In this document: piece after piece, positions 17,010 through 25,729 of the stretch
Numbering within the stretch: the stretch's first letter is position 1
Layout of the letters: each line of letters starts with the position of its first letter
Origin: Deinococcus sp. LM3
Lineage (GTDB): Bacteria > Deinococcota > Deinococci > Deinococcales > Deinococcaceae
Assembly (NCBI RefSeq): GCF_002017875.1
Contig: NZ_MUFV01000004.1
Span: forward strand, 158,712 to 222,711
Direction of reading: 5' to 3'
Length of the DNA stretch: 64,000 nt
Position numbers and translations under genes: made by a program
Notes under the pieces: model-generated
Databases searched by the model: none
Told to the model about the DNA's origin: nothing
Seen by the model: the letters and a program-made list of their open reading frames with translations, nothing else

Positions 17010-17366
17010 TCAGCAGACGATGCCGAACGACGCGCCCAGGGAGATCAGGGCGGGGATGATCACGACGGCGCCGATGCCCCGGAAGAGGTAGACGTTGCCG
17101 CCGCGGCCGCCGAAGATCATCAGGATCGCGCCGATGATGAAGAACACGAGGGCGACCAGCGTGACCCACTTGCTCTGGGGGAGGATGTTCACGTACTTGC
17201 AGAACACCCCGGCTTTGTCGTCCATGTTCTTCTGGAAGGCTTCGGGGGTGGCCTGCGCGAACGCACTTGAGGTGACGGCGAGGGTGAGCAGGACCACGAG
17301 GCGCAGGTACAGGGCGTTCACGGCGTGCAGGGCGGAAACGGGGCGGACAGGGTTCTGAGTGTTCAT
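17010..17366 (-). CDS. VirB2-like pilin
   Basis: 118 aa from ATG 17366, with GGAGG 7 nt upstream. A long leader with hydrophobic core ends at SSAFAQ (about residue 38). The mature part has two hydrophobic segments (about 67-85 and 92-115) separated by the basic loop GGRGGNVYLFRG. This is the VirB2/TrbC pilin pattern. First gene of the conjugation operon. The promoter-like element (17385-17408) lies further upstream than in other genes, leaving room for a five-codon leader ORF (17363-17380) that overlaps this ATG. Confidence 0.75.
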   Translation of the reverse strand: MNTQNPVRPVSALHAVNALYLRLVVLLTLAVTSSAFAQATPEAFQKNMDDKAGVFCKYVNILPQSKWVTLVALVFFIIGAILMIFGGRGGNVYLFRGIGAVVIIPALISLGASFGIVC

Positions 17367-17384
17367 GGGTGGACCTCCATCCCG

Positions 17385-17408
17385 CACCGTGAGGGACGTA
17401 GGGGTGAC
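17385..17408 (-). promoter_or_regulatory. GTCACCCC-N10-ACGSTS element, copy 4
   Basis: Box 1 at 17401-17408, box 2 ACGGTG at 17385-17390. It points at the pilin operon but lies 34 nt from the pilin ATG. An earlier ATG at 17380 sits 20 nt away and opens MEVHP-stop. Confidence 0.65.
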
Positions 17409-17479
17409 CGCCCACGCAGGGGAAGTACCCCCCCCTTCGGGGGTATTCCAGATGCGCGTGGAAATTCGGGGTGCATGTC

Positions 17480-17503
17480 GTCACCCCGAGGACAGGCACG
17501 CTG
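17480..17503 (+). promoter_or_regulatory. GTCACCCC-N10-ACGSTS element, copy 5
   Basis: Box 1 at 17480-17487, box 2 ACGCTG at 17498-17503, 5 nt to the ATG at 17509. Divergent from copy 4 with about 70 bp between the two. Confidence 0.7.
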
Positions 17504-17508
17504 ACGGC

Positions 17509-19266
17509 ATGCCATATCACGCTGAACACCGCGCCGAGATCGAACGTCAACTCCATGCCCTGGACCCCGACCTGACGCTGGTCGAGCCGGAGAGCCCCGA
17601 ATTCTCGACCTTCCTCGGGCAGGTCTCCGCTCAGGACGCCACGCTCGCCCGGCGGATCAATGAGGCCGTGATCGACGAGCAGGCTGAGGAGGCCCGCGAG
17701 CTGTTCGGGAAGGCGAGTCAGAAGGGCAACGCCATGACGGTCCTGACCACGCAGTTCCAGCGAGCTCAGGGGAAAAGTGCACGAGGGAAGGGGCGGGTGC
17801 GTCCGGCCACGTTCGTCGTGGGCGCCGGAGGCCTGCTGCTTGCGGCCGTGCTGATCACGGCGGTCATGCCGGAGAAAAAGGCCGCCGCATCCAAGAGTGA
17901 AGAGGCCGTGTCGGAGGCCGTCACCCCCACGGTCGCGGCCGCGCCGACCAGTAGCCTGCCGCAGAGTACGCAGGACACCCCCACACCTGTTGAGCCGATC
18001 ACGCCGAGCAGCACGCCGGTGGCTGCACCGGAACCCATCTCGCCGACACCGGTCACCCCTACGCCTGCTGCGCCAGCACCAGTCGAGCCGGTCACGCCCG
18101 TGCAGAGTGCATACCCAGACGTGACGCCCATGCCAGTCACCTCTGCGCCCGTCACCCCTACGCCGGTGCCCGTCACGTCGACGCGTCTCCCTGATCCGTA
18201 CGGGGGTTCAGTTGCGGCCCCGCAGCCGATCACGGCGGCGCCCGTGCCCGTGACGGCCAGGGCCACCCCCGTGACGGTCACCCCTACGTCTGCCTTCACC
18301 GGGGTAGCCCCTGCTGCGTCTGCGGCACCCGTCGAACGACAGGCCCTGATCTCCCAGCAACCTGCAGGGGCAGCCAGTCAGCCGGAGACCCGTCCCGCGG
18401 TCGTGGCGACGACGCCCGCGCCAGCGACCCCGCGTGCGGCCTTGACTTCCACGACGCCTGCGGCATCGGCTGCACCCCAGGCGACGGGCTTGGTGTCTCG
18501 CGCGGCCACGGAGCGGCCATCTGCCAACGCGACGGGCGGTCTCGTTTCCAGTGCTGCTGCCACGCCCGCGCAGTCGGGTGCCCTGGTCAGCGCGAGCACT
18601 GCGACTTCGCAGGCCACCACGACGGGCGGCTTCGTGTCCACGAGTTCGGGGCGTACCGTGCAACCCGAACTCTCCACCCCGGCCACCCCTGCGTCTTCAC
18701 CCGCCCCTACGCCCTCCGCAGCTCCTCAGGTGGCCGGTGATGCCCGCAGTGTGGCCATGCCGGGGAGTGTGGTGGAAGCGACCCTGACGACACCGGTCGC
18801 CGTGTATCCCGGAGTCACGCATCCCGTCTGGGCACGCTCTGCTGACGGGGCGATGTGGCGGGGCACGGCTTCCCTCGATGACCGTGGACGGATCCTGCTG
18901 GCCTTCACGATGCTGCTCACGCAGACGGGCACGCAGGTACCTGTCACTGCTTATGTGGAGTCGTCGGACGGCCCTGGTATTGGCGGGCGCGTGCGGACCG
19001 CGTCACCGAATGCCGCCAGGACGGCGCTGAATGGCCTGCTCACTGGCGTTCAGTCCTTCGTGCAGTCCCAGTCGGCCAAGTCAACGACGTACTCCGCGTC
19101 AGGCCTGGTCACGACGCAGGAGCGCCCGCAGAACTTCTGGCTCGCGCTGGGCGGCAACCTGGCCCAGGCGTTCGTCGTGCCGGACACCAAAGCGCAGGTC
19201 GTGCCCTTCGGACAGCTGCCCGCCGGAGAGCCGCTCGCCATCCGAATCGACGTGAGCGTGAAGTGA
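17509..19266 (+). CDS. VirB10/TrbI-like envelope-spanning protein
   Basis: 585 aa from ATG 17509, set by the upstream element. Acidic cytoplasmic N-terminus (1-90), one membrane segment (about 104-122, FVVGAGGLLLAAVLITAV), a long Pro/Thr/Ala linker (about 130-400) and a C-terminal beta-rich domain (about 415-585) with MLLTQTGTQVPVTAYV and GNLAQAFVVPDTKAQVVPFG. This is the VirB10 layout, linking inner-membrane ATPases to the outer-membrane pore. Sequence is strongly diverged. Confidence 0.65.
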   Translation: MPYHAEHRAEIERQLHALDPDLTLVEPESPEFSTFLGQVSAQDATLARRINEAVIDEQAEEARELFGKASQKGNAMTVLTTQFQRAQGKSARGKGRVRPATFVVGAGGLLLAAVLITAVMPEKKAAASKSEEAVSEAVTPTVAAAPTSSLPQSTQDTPTPVEPITPSSTPVAAPEPISPTPVTPTPAAPAPVEPVTPVQSAYPDVTPMPVTSAPVTPTPVPVTSTRLPDPYGGSVAAPQPITAAPVPVTARATPVTVTPTSAFTGVAPAASAAPVERQALISQQPAGAASQPETRPAVVATTPAPATPRAALTSTTPAASAAPQATGLVSRAATERPSANATGGLVSSAAATPAQSGALVSASTATSQATTTGGFVSTSSGRTVQPELSTPATPASSPAPTPSAAPQVAGDARSVAMPGSVVEATLTTPVAVYPGVTHPVWARSADGAMWRGTASLDDRGRILLAFTMLLTQTGTQVPVTAYVESSDGPGIGGRVRTASPNAARTALNGLLTGVQSFVQSQSAKSTTYSASGLVTTQERPQNFWLALGGNLAQAFVVPDTKAQVVPFGQLPAGEPLAIRIDVSVK

Positions 19267-19829
19267 TTCAATCACCTCCCAGCCCTCGCCCCACGCCCAT
19301 GGACCGGCTCGCTCAGGCGAACCGGAATCGGCAGGCGATCGAGGAGCTGCTCGCAGTTGACGACGTGCTGACCGACGCGATGCTATCCAGGGTGGGGCTG
19401 GACGGCACGCGTTTCCCTGGGCTGACCCTGTCCGTGCAGCCCATGCGGAAGAGCTCCTGGACGGTGGACGTGACGTTTCGCGCAGCCTCGGACTCCAGGC
19501 TGCGGGACGCGCCGATCAGCTCCCTGTCCCACGCGGCAGGCACAGCGGCCATGCGGTGGCAGCTGGCCGCGAGTGCCGAGCAGTGGACGATTGACCGGGG
19601 CGGCCGTTTTCACCGACCGGACGCTGTCATGAAGGACGGGGAAGAGCTGGTCGCCATGGAGTACGACGCGGGATACGACCGCCGCACGATCCGCCGCAAG
19701 GTGCGTCAGTTCGAACCGTACAGCAGACTGGTCTGGGCGACCCCCAGCGCGATCCGATCCGCCCGGATGAAGGCGGACTACCCGCACGTAGAGGTCATCA
19801 CGGTGGACTACTGGAGTGCCCAGACCTGA
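19263..19829 (+). CDS. Replication-relaxation-like protein
   Basis: 188 aa from a GTG overlapping the virB10 stop (a second possible start is M13, at 19299). The core RPDAVMKDGEELVAMEYDAG (about 118-137), followed by IRRKVRQFEPYSRLVWATPS, fits the replication-relaxation family pattern (RPDg...vEvDrgt...Kl..Y), which has a PD-(D/E)XK-like fold. Family members occur beside conjugation genes. A role in DNA processing is inferred; no relaxase-type HUH or Tyr motif is visible. It converges with the next gene and overlaps it by 22 nt. Confidence 0.5.
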   Translation: MIQSPPSPRPTPMDRLAQANRNRQAIEELLAVDDVLTDAMLSRVGLDGTRFPGLTLSVQPMRKSSWTVDVTFRAASDSRLRDAPISSLSHAAGTAAMRWQLAASAEQWTIDRGGRFHRPDAVMKDGEELVAMEYDAGYDRRTIRRKVRQFEPYSRLVWATPSAIRSARMKADYPHVEVITVDYWSAQT

Positions 19830-20353
19830 AGGTGACGCTGGTACTGGACCTGCCGGTCGTAGTTCTCGGGCCGGGTGACGACCAGAATGAGCGTGCTGGA
19901 GTGCAGTCGGAGGGTGCTGCGGTGCCGCCGGATGAGGGTGGCCACCCACTTCGTGCTGGGGGGCCCACTCGACACGCGGATGTAGAGCACGTGCTCTCGC
20001 CCGGCGGCATCGTTCAGGCGCAGTGAGCGGGACCCCACAAGGGTCACGGTGTACCCACGCGCGACGGCCATGAGGGTCGCTTCGCGCAGCGCCACTTCAT
20101 CCGTAGCCGTGCTCGCGGAGAGGGGTTTCGGGTTCGTGAGCTGGCACGCCGCCCGGCCAGCCGTACCCAGGATGACCACAGGACCGAGGACGCCGTGCAC
20201 GACCCGCAGGAGGTCCTGCTGGACCAGGGCGGCCACGTCCACGCGGCCATCGAGATCCGCGAGTCGGCGGCTCCCGATGGCCAGGTCGTGCAGGAGAGAG
20301 GAAACGTCCGCCAGAGCATCGGCGGACGTTTCCCGGTTCAGGGGTTCACTCAA
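19808..20353 (-). CDS. Unknown protein, third gene of the virB9 operon
   Basis: 181 aa from a probable TTG whose bases overlap the virB9-like stop (TTGA). Ends HLQVWALQ. A helical N-terminus precedes an alpha/beta domain with HVLYIRVSSG and TLILVVTRPE, broadly like a nuclease-type core, so it may be a distant relative of the convergent 19263-19829 protein. No catalytic triad can be assigned. Confidence 0.5.
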   Translation of the reverse strand: MSEPLNRETSADALADVSSLLHDLAIGSRRLADLDGRVDVAALVQQDLLRVVHGVLGPVVILGTAGRAACQLTNPKPLSASTATDEVALREATLMAVARGYTVTLVGSRSLRLNDAAGREHVLYIRVSSGPPSTKWVATLIRRHRSTLRLHSSTLILVVTRPENYDRQVQYQRHLQVWALQ

Positions 20354-21300
20354 CTGGCACCCAGGCGCTCGACCGTGACCGTCCGCAAGACCTCAGCGGC
20401 CGCCTGCCCGTCCACGCTGCTGCCCTGCCACTGGGCGTTGATGCTGGTGGGGGCAGTGGTCAGATCGACCTGACCGTACTTCGTTTCGCCTGGGTTGACG
20501 CGCACCACGGCGTCCGTCGCCCCCAGGCCTTGAACGCCGTTCAGAGTGAGGCGCCGTTCGTCGAACGTGACCGGGACGCTCCCGGAGTTGGTAATCCGGT
20601 AGTAGACCCTCGTCTGCTGCCCGTTGGTCAGGGCGCGAAACTCGACGTCCGCCCGTGCTGGCAGAGACACGGGCACGGACACAGGAGAGACGGCGGGTTG
20701 TGGGGTGACCTGCGACGTGACCGCCCTGGTCGGCGTGGAGGTCGTCGTCCGAGGAACGGTTGCAGTGGGGGCAGATGCAGTGGGGGTTGCAGCGACTGCA
20801 CGGGAGGCCGTGGCCGGAGCTGGCACGCTGGTCTGCGGGAGCGCGTTGGTGGGTGCGGCCTGAGTGGGGAAGCCGGGGATCTGCTGCTCGGGTTCCGGCG
20901 CCTGATCAGCGCGAACGATGATGTTCCGCACACCGCCACCGCGGGACGGCGCAAGGCGCGCCTGGAAGAAGTACACGCTGTCAGCCGTCATCACCAGGAT
21001 CGGGTACGAGCCGGTGCTGGCCGTCGCTCCGATCACCACCCGTTGACCGCGCTGGGAGAACTGCAGGACGCCCTCGCGGGACGTGATGACATCCACCACG
21101 TCATCGGGGAGATTGAGCACCCAGATTTCGCCCATGGCGATATCGAGAATCCCGTACGCCTGCTTCAGATCACTGGCGCGGTACTCGCGGGTGATGCTGC
21201 CGCCCATGTACGTGTTCTGGGGGGCCTCCATTGGAGCTGCGGAGGCGAGGCCAAAGGCCAGTGATGCTCCCAGGATGACCATCTTCAGACGCGTTTTCAT
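20350..21300 (-). CDS. VirB9/TrbG/CagX-like protein
   Basis: 316 aa. Signal peptide to about residue 22 (LAFGLASAAPMEAP). The N-terminal domain (about 35-130) has GEIWVLNLPDDVVDVITS and the strand pattern of VirB9 up to VYFFQARLAP. A Pro/Thr linker (135-215) precedes a C-terminal beta domain. VirB9 forms the periplasmic and outer-membrane collar with VirB10 and VirB7. The ATG overlaps the stop of the lipoprotein gene (ATGA), and a VirB7/VirB9-like pairing is normal. Confidence 0.65.
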   Translation of the reverse strand: MKTRLKMVILGASLAFGLASAAPMEAPQNTYMGGSITREYRASDLKQAYGILDIAMGEIWVLNLPDDVVDVITSREGVLQFSQRGQRVVIGATASTGSYPILVMTADSVYFFQARLAPSRGGGVRNIIVRADQAPEPEQQIPGFPTQAAPTNALPQTSVPAPATASRAVAATPTASAPTATVPRTTTSTPTRAVTSQVTPQPAVSPVSVPVSLPARADVEFRALTNGQQTRVYYRITNSGSVPVTFDERRLTLNGVQGLGATDAVVRVNPGETKYGQVDLTTAPTSINAQWQGSSVDGQAAAEVLRTVTVERLGAS

Positions 21301-21953
21301 TTCTGCTCCTCAACGTTCACGGTGAGTGGGGTGGTGACGGTTTGTGTGCCATCGGACGTCGTGATCTGCAGGACGTACGCTCCGACGGTCTGAGTGGCGG
21401 CCGCGCTGATCGTGAAGCCGAGCGGGTCGGTGTCCCGCGTGACGCTCAGCGCGCCCGTGATGCCGGTGATCCGCACGTCGGTAGCGAGTTCTCCAGCGCG
21501 GTCCGGCGTGATGGAGACTCGGCGCTGCTGGCCGGGCTGCAACGTCAGGGCCGTGATGGGTTTGACGGTGTACGGCGTACGGGTCGTGGGGGTGACCGTC
21601 ACGGCCAGGACGGCCGTACCGCTCCCGCCCGTGGCAGTGACGGCCAGCGGCACGCTGTAGGTCCCTGGGGCCGCCCCGGACTGCACGGCGACGGTCAGGG
21701 CGCCCGTGCTGGGCGTCACGGTCAATTCCGCCGGAACTTCGCGGGCGGTGATGTTCAGGCCCGTGACGGTGTCAGTGGTGCCACTGACTTTGCCGGTCAC
21801 CTGGACGCGTGTAGAGCTGCCCGGTGGGAGGGTGACGGCACTGGGATTGAGGGTGACCTCGATGGTCTGAATGAACGGATTGCTGAAGGCCCCGTTGCCG
21901 CATGAAGACAGCAGGAGGGCGGCGGGCAACAGCACGGTGCTGAGTCGTCGCAT
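21297..21953 (-). CDS. Outer-membrane-type lipoprotein, VirB7-position
   Basis: 218 aa, starting MRRLSTVLLPAALLLSSCGN with lipobox LLSSC (Cys 18). The mature part is two or three beta-sandwich, Ig-like repeats (VTLPPGSSTRVQVTG...; LTLQPGQQRRVSITP...). Much larger than canonical VirB7, but it occupies the same place next to virB9. Start fixed by the element at 21959-21982. Confidence 0.65.
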   Translation of the reverse strand: MRRLSTVLLPAALLLSSCGNGAFSNPFIQTIEVTLNPSAVTLPPGSSTRVQVTGKVSGTTDTVTGLNITAREVPAELTVTPSTGALTVAVQSGAAPGTYSVPLAVTATGGSGTAVLAVTVTPTTRTPYTVKPITALTLQPGQQRRVSITPDRAGELATDVRITGITGALSVTRDTDPLGFTISAAATQTVGAYVLQITTSDGTQTVTTPLTVNVEEQK

Positions 21954-21958
21954 GCCCC

Positions 21959-21982
21959 GAGTGTGTGTGACGTAGGGGTGAC
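21959..21982 (-). promoter_or_regulatory. GTCACCCC-N10-ACGSTS element, copy 6
   Basis: Box 1 at 21975-21982, box 2 ACACTC at 21959-21964, 5 nt to the ATG at 21953. It lies just downstream of the hairpin at 21994-22020. Confidence 0.65.
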
Positions 21983-21993
21983 GAAACAGGAAA

Positions 21994-22020
21994 CCCCCGA
22001 GACACAAGGTCAATCGGGGG
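21994..22020 (-). repeat. Constant-loop hairpin A1
   Basis: 7-bp stem (21994-22000/22014-22020) around the 13-nt loop TTGACCTTGTGTC (minus strand), followed by TTTCC. It may act as terminator of the 22113 gene. Confidence 0.7.
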
Positions 22021-22055
22021 CATCTTCTGCGGGTGAGCGCAGTTCGCGTGCAGGC

Positions 22056-22076
22056 CTGGGACGCAAGGTCAACCAG
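22056..22076 (-). repeat. Constant-loop hairpin A2
   Basis: 4-bp stem CTGG/CCAG around the loop TTGACCTTGCGTC (minus strand). It is 59 nt from hairpin A1. Confidence 0.65.
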
Positions 22077-22112
22077 TAGGGCAGGCGAAGTCAACGGGGT
22101 GATGATGAGGGT

Positions 22113-23564
22113 TCAGGTGATGCTGAGGATGTGGATCACGTTCACAACCTGGACTGGTTGTTCCCGCTTGTAGGTGACGAGTGTGGACGTGTACTGGGTG
22201 TGCACGTCGTTGATGGCTGGTGCGGTCACGCCTTCTGGGACGTGGCGCTTACTCGTGACGGTTCCGGCAGTCATGATCTGACGGCTGGTGGTGGGCACGA
22301 GGCGGTGGTGCGTGGAGGTGACGGTCACGGTCTGTCCAGCGGTGGCGTGGAGCAGGGCCTGACCGAGTGATCCGGCGGTGCTGACTTCGCCGATCTGGGG
22401 GTGTCCATCGGTGAGGCGGACAGTTTTGGGGACGCCGGCGATGGTGATCTCGAAGGTGCGGCCGATGTTGCTGTCCACGTCACCCGGTTCCACGTCGAGC
22501 AGGTCGCGTTCGAGTTGACTGATCGCGGCGTCTGTTTCGAACATGCGGGTGCGGGCTTCATCGTAGGCGGCACTTTCACGCAGGTCCCCGTCTTCGATCG
22601 CGCTGCCCATCAGTTCGGAGATGGTCTCTCGTTCCTGTCGGAGGGCGCTCAGGCGGGTGAGCATGTCGGCGTGTGCCGCGACGGAAACCACACGTTTCTT
22701 CGCCGTGGTGGTCCGGCTGGGGCGCCGTTTCTGGGGAGTGGGTTCCGGGACGGTCCGCTGAGGAGGGGTGGGCGTGTACGGCTTCCACTTCTCGACGGGT
22801 GCAATCTTCCGGACGCGGAAGGCGGGTTGGCCTTCGCTGTGGAGGTAGACGCGCCTGCTGTCATCCACGCCGTCCATCTGATCGAGCGCGGCCAGCACGC
22901 GGGCGCGCAGGTACGTGTCACTGATGGTTTCGGCGAGGACCCGGGCGTCACGAGGTGACGCGTCCCAGGGGATGAGCAGGCCTTCGACGTCGAGGACCTC
23001 GGTCAGGAGGCTCTCGCTGAGGACCTGATACTCACTGTGCGCGAATTGGGTGGCTTCCAGCGCGCCCGCTTCACCCCTGGAGAGGACGGTTTCCGCGTTG
23101 AACACGCGGTCCACTTCCATCCATGAACGGGAGAGACGCACCAGGGCGCTTTCGGCACGGAGGTCGATGTCCACGCCCTCGCGGGTGTGCACGGTCAAGG
23201 GGTCAATGAAGTCGCGTTCCGTCACGGCCACGCGGTCACCGGACTTCACGCCAGCGAACGGCATGCCTTCGGTGATCGCGGTGCGTTGGTGGCGCGCCAT
23301 GACCCCAGCCTTCACAAGGGCGAAGAACGCGTCGTATAGGGCGGGGTACTGCTGTTTTGTGCCGATCAGGACGCCGGCCAGGGGCGCCGTGATCGTCACG
23401 TCATCGCCGCGTTTGCGGGCAGCGGCTCGCTGGGCGGCCACACTGGCCTGCTTGTCCACGCAGCGTTCGAGGAAGTCAGGGTCGATGGTCCGGCGAAGGA
23501 AATCGGCGACGTTCCGCTTGGGGGCGTGGGGGGCGAGCTGGGCCAGATCAAGTCGGTCATTCAT
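22113..23564 (-). CDS. Unknown domain fused to Gre-type transcription factor module
   Basis: 483 aa. Residues 300-358 form an antiparallel coiled coil whose tip reads GDLRESAAYDEAR (326-338), matching the GreA tip GDLkEnAEYhaAr with both catalytic acidic residues kept (D327, E330). Residues 363-424 match the Gre C-terminal FKBP-like domain, including GSLGQALLHATAGQTVTV (398-415; GreA spiGrALlGk..Gd.v.v). The N-terminal 260 residues are unrecognised and joined by a basic Pro-rich linker. Gre factors enter the RNA polymerase secondary channel and trigger transcript cleavage. A plasmid-specific polymerase effector is inferred. Confidence 0.7.
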   Translation of the reverse strand: MNDRLDLAQLAPHAPKRNVADFLRRTIDPDFLERCVDKQASVAAQRAAARKRGDDVTITAPLAGVLIGTKQQYPALYDAFFALVKAGVMARHQRTAITEGMPFAGVKSGDRVAVTERDFIDPLTVHTREGVDIDLRAESALVRLSRSWMEVDRVFNAETVLSRGEAGALEATQFAHSEYQVLSESLLTEVLDVEGLLIPWDASPRDARVLAETISDTYLRARVLAALDQMDGVDDSRRVYLHSEGQPAFRVRKIAPVEKWKPYTPTPPQRTVPEPTPQKRRPSRTTTAKKRVVSVAAHADMLTRLSALRQERETISELMGSAIEDGDLRESAAYDEARTRMFETDAAISQLERDLLDVEPGDVDSNIGRTFEITIAGVPKTVRLTDGHPQIGEVSTAGSLGQALLHATAGQTVTVTSTHHRLVPTTSRQIMTAGTVTSKRHVPEGVTAPAINDVHTQYTSTLVTYKREQPVQVVNVIHILSIT

Positions 23565-23625
23565 GGGTGCTCCAGGGGAGCGGTGGGGGGATCTCTCCCC
23601 ACCGCAATGGGGAAAGAGATTCAGT

Positions 23626-25629
23626 TCAGAAGGGCACGTGAATTTCGCTTGCGCCTTCGGGGATGGACCACCAGGCGTCAGCCCACCACGCGAGCGGGTT
23701 CTGTAGGGCCAGGTGATCGTCCAGGATGTTGTCCTGATCGACCAGGGCGAGGAGTGCACGGCCCAGGTTCAGGTCGGTGCCGCTCTCTTCGAGGGCTTCG
23801 GCGCAGTTCGTGAGCGTTTCGCTGACGCGATGCGCCGCCAGGTACTGGGTCCGGATGTCCTTGGCGTGATCCAGGGCGGCGATCCATTCCGCTTCTGGGG
23901 CGACGTCCGCGGCAGCTTCAGCAGCAGCGAGTTCGCCTTCCAGGCGGAGGAGGGTCAGTCGGGCGTCGCGCGCCCGGGCGTCGGCGCTCTGAGCGCAGGC
24001 TTCGAGCGCGAGTTGCATGGGACGGACGTAGCGGGTGCCACCCTGAACCCGGACGCGCTGGGCGCGGCGGGTCGTGATAGGCACGTGGGCGAGCTGATCA
24101 AGTGCGTCTTCCGCGTGTTTGATGCGCACACCGGCTTTCACGCAGGCGGCCACGAAGGTCCGGTCGGCCTTACCCTGACGGTCCAGCTTCCGGCCGTAGA
24201 GCACGGCGGCCGCCAGGTTGAACCGGAAGAGGAGGGTGGGGTTGGCCCGGTGCAGGGCACCGGCGACGGCTTCGTCGTCCTTGGACGCACGCTGGAGGGG
24301 GGTACCGATCAGCGCCGTCAGGAGGGCGGAGCCCAGCTGGGACGGACGGGAGACGGCGGTCTTGCCGCGCAGGGCTGCCTGCACGCCGCGCAGCGCTTCA
24401 CGGACATCATCCATGGGCGCGTTCAGGGGCGTACCGGTCAGGGTGAGCGCGAGACGTGCCGCCGCGATGGCGTCATGTCCCTGGCCGGGAATCCCGGCCT
24501 GCTCGCAGAACTGAGCGAACCGGTCCCGCACCTGACGTTCCTGCTGCCGCTTCCGGTGCACGGGAAGGAGTTCCCGGACAGGAAGGCGAGTGAGGACCGC
24601 ACCGTGGATGGGGCCGAACCGCTGGTAGGCGCGCAGGGCGCGGATCTGATCCAGCTGGTGGAGCGGGGCTTCGTAACGCTGGGGCGCCACGGGTTCAGCG
24701 GTGAGGATGTCCGCGAGACGCTGGTCGCCGTCTTCGCCAGTGACGGCGTCGAGGCGGTGCGCTTTCGCGTTCCGGTTCACCCACAGTTCCGTGACGGTGG
24801 CCAGTGCGCGGGCCTGCCGCATCGTCGACTCGCTCAGTTTCGGGCGGGCCAGGATGGCGCGGGCATTCGCTCGCACAGCGCGGGCGATCCACGCGGGCGT
24901 CAGGGGCAACACGCTGGTGCGGGCTTCCGGGAGGGCTTTCGTGGGGATGGTCTTCCCGTTGACACCGGCGGCCAGGAAGGTCGCGGTGACGCGGCGCAGA
25001 CCGCCTTTTTTCACGATGAGGTTCTTGCGGCCTTTCGGGAGGTGGCTCGCGGGACGGGTCGTCTTGGCCAGACGGACCCACTCGTCGAAGAGGGCGCCGT
25101 CGTTGCCGACCGTGGCGAGGAGCCTGGAGCGCCCGGAGGCGATCGCAGCGGGTGCGCCACTGGCACGCTTGTCGTCGACCAGACGTTCGGCCGCCATGGG
25201 CATCTCTGCGGGCAGTTTGTACTGCACCCAGGCCAGCCAGCGGAAGCCGTTCTGGTTGGGGTTCCAACCGGTCCGGCGGATTTTCCCGCCTTCGGTTTCA
25301 GTGACTCGCGGGAGCAGCTTGTTCAGCTGGTGCAGGGCGCCGTCATACGCTTCGAGCAGCCCGCCGAAACGGGTGCTGTATTCGTACGCGACTTCCAGGA
25401 TCAGCGGGCCAGCGTTGCGCGCGAGCTGGTCACGAGCGAAGAGCTGCTGGTCAGGCGTTCCCTCCGTGGCCATGGAGGCCAGGTGCAGGGTCTCGACGTC
25501 CGTGAGTCGGACGTAGTCGTTTTTTACCTGACGCAGCACTTCGAGGAACACATCCTCCCCGAGCACGTTCGGGACGGCAAGTACGGTTTGGTGGCGCTTC
25601 TCGCTCCAGATTTCACGTTTCATGGTCAT
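23626..25629 (-). CDS. Large unknown protein, 667 aa
   Basis: Starts MTMKREIWSEKRHQTVLAV, with GGAG upstream of the ATG at 25629 (a second ATG lies two codons on). Largely helical, Ala/Arg/Leu-rich, no signal peptide or membrane segment. A conserved-looking core lies at about 95-215, with RRTGWNPNQNGFRWLAWVQY. No family recognised. It precedes the Gre-fusion gene by 61 nt and follows the small membrane gene, so the three may form one unit. Confidence 0.6.
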   Translation of the reverse strand: MTMKREIWSEKRHQTVLAVPNVLGEDVFLEVLRQVKNDYVRLTDVETLHLASMATEGTPDQQLFARDQLARNAGPLILEVAYEYSTRFGGLLEAYDGALHQLNKLLPRVTETEGGKIRRTGWNPNQNGFRWLAWVQYKLPAEMPMAAERLVDDKRASGAPAAIASGRSRLLATVGNDGALFDEWVRLAKTTRPASHLPKGRKNLIVKKGGLRRVTATFLAAGVNGKTIPTKALPEARTSVLPLTPAWIARAVRANARAILARPKLSESTMRQARALATVTELWVNRNAKAHRLDAVTGEDGDQRLADILTAEPVAPQRYEAPLHQLDQIRALRAYQRFGPIHGAVLTRLPVRELLPVHRKRQQERQVRDRFAQFCEQAGIPGQGHDAIAAARLALTLTGTPLNAPMDDVREALRGVQAALRGKTAVSRPSQLGSALLTALIGTPLQRASKDDEAVAGALHRANPTLLFRFNLAAAVLYGRKLDRQGKADRTFVAACVKAGVRIKHAEDALDQLAHVPITTRRAQRVRVQGGTRYVRPMQLALEACAQSADARARDARLTLLRLEGELAAAEAAADVAPEAEWIAALDHAKDIRTQYLAAHRVSETLTNCAEALEESGTDLNLGRALLALVDQDNILDDHLALQNPLAWWADAWWSIPEGASEIHVPF

Positions 25630-25729
25630 GGGAGGCTCCTGGTGGAGGTCCGGACCGAAGCTGCAGCGCCGTGCCCCGTATGGGACCCCGGCACGCAGTT
25701 CGTGCCGGGAAGGATCGGGTGGACGGGGC

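Noticed and set aside
17420..17460. C-run hairpin with GGGGGTATTC, also near 43970, as a shared activator site
   Set aside because: Similarity is mostly G/C homopolymer and the distance to the promoter-like boxes differs.
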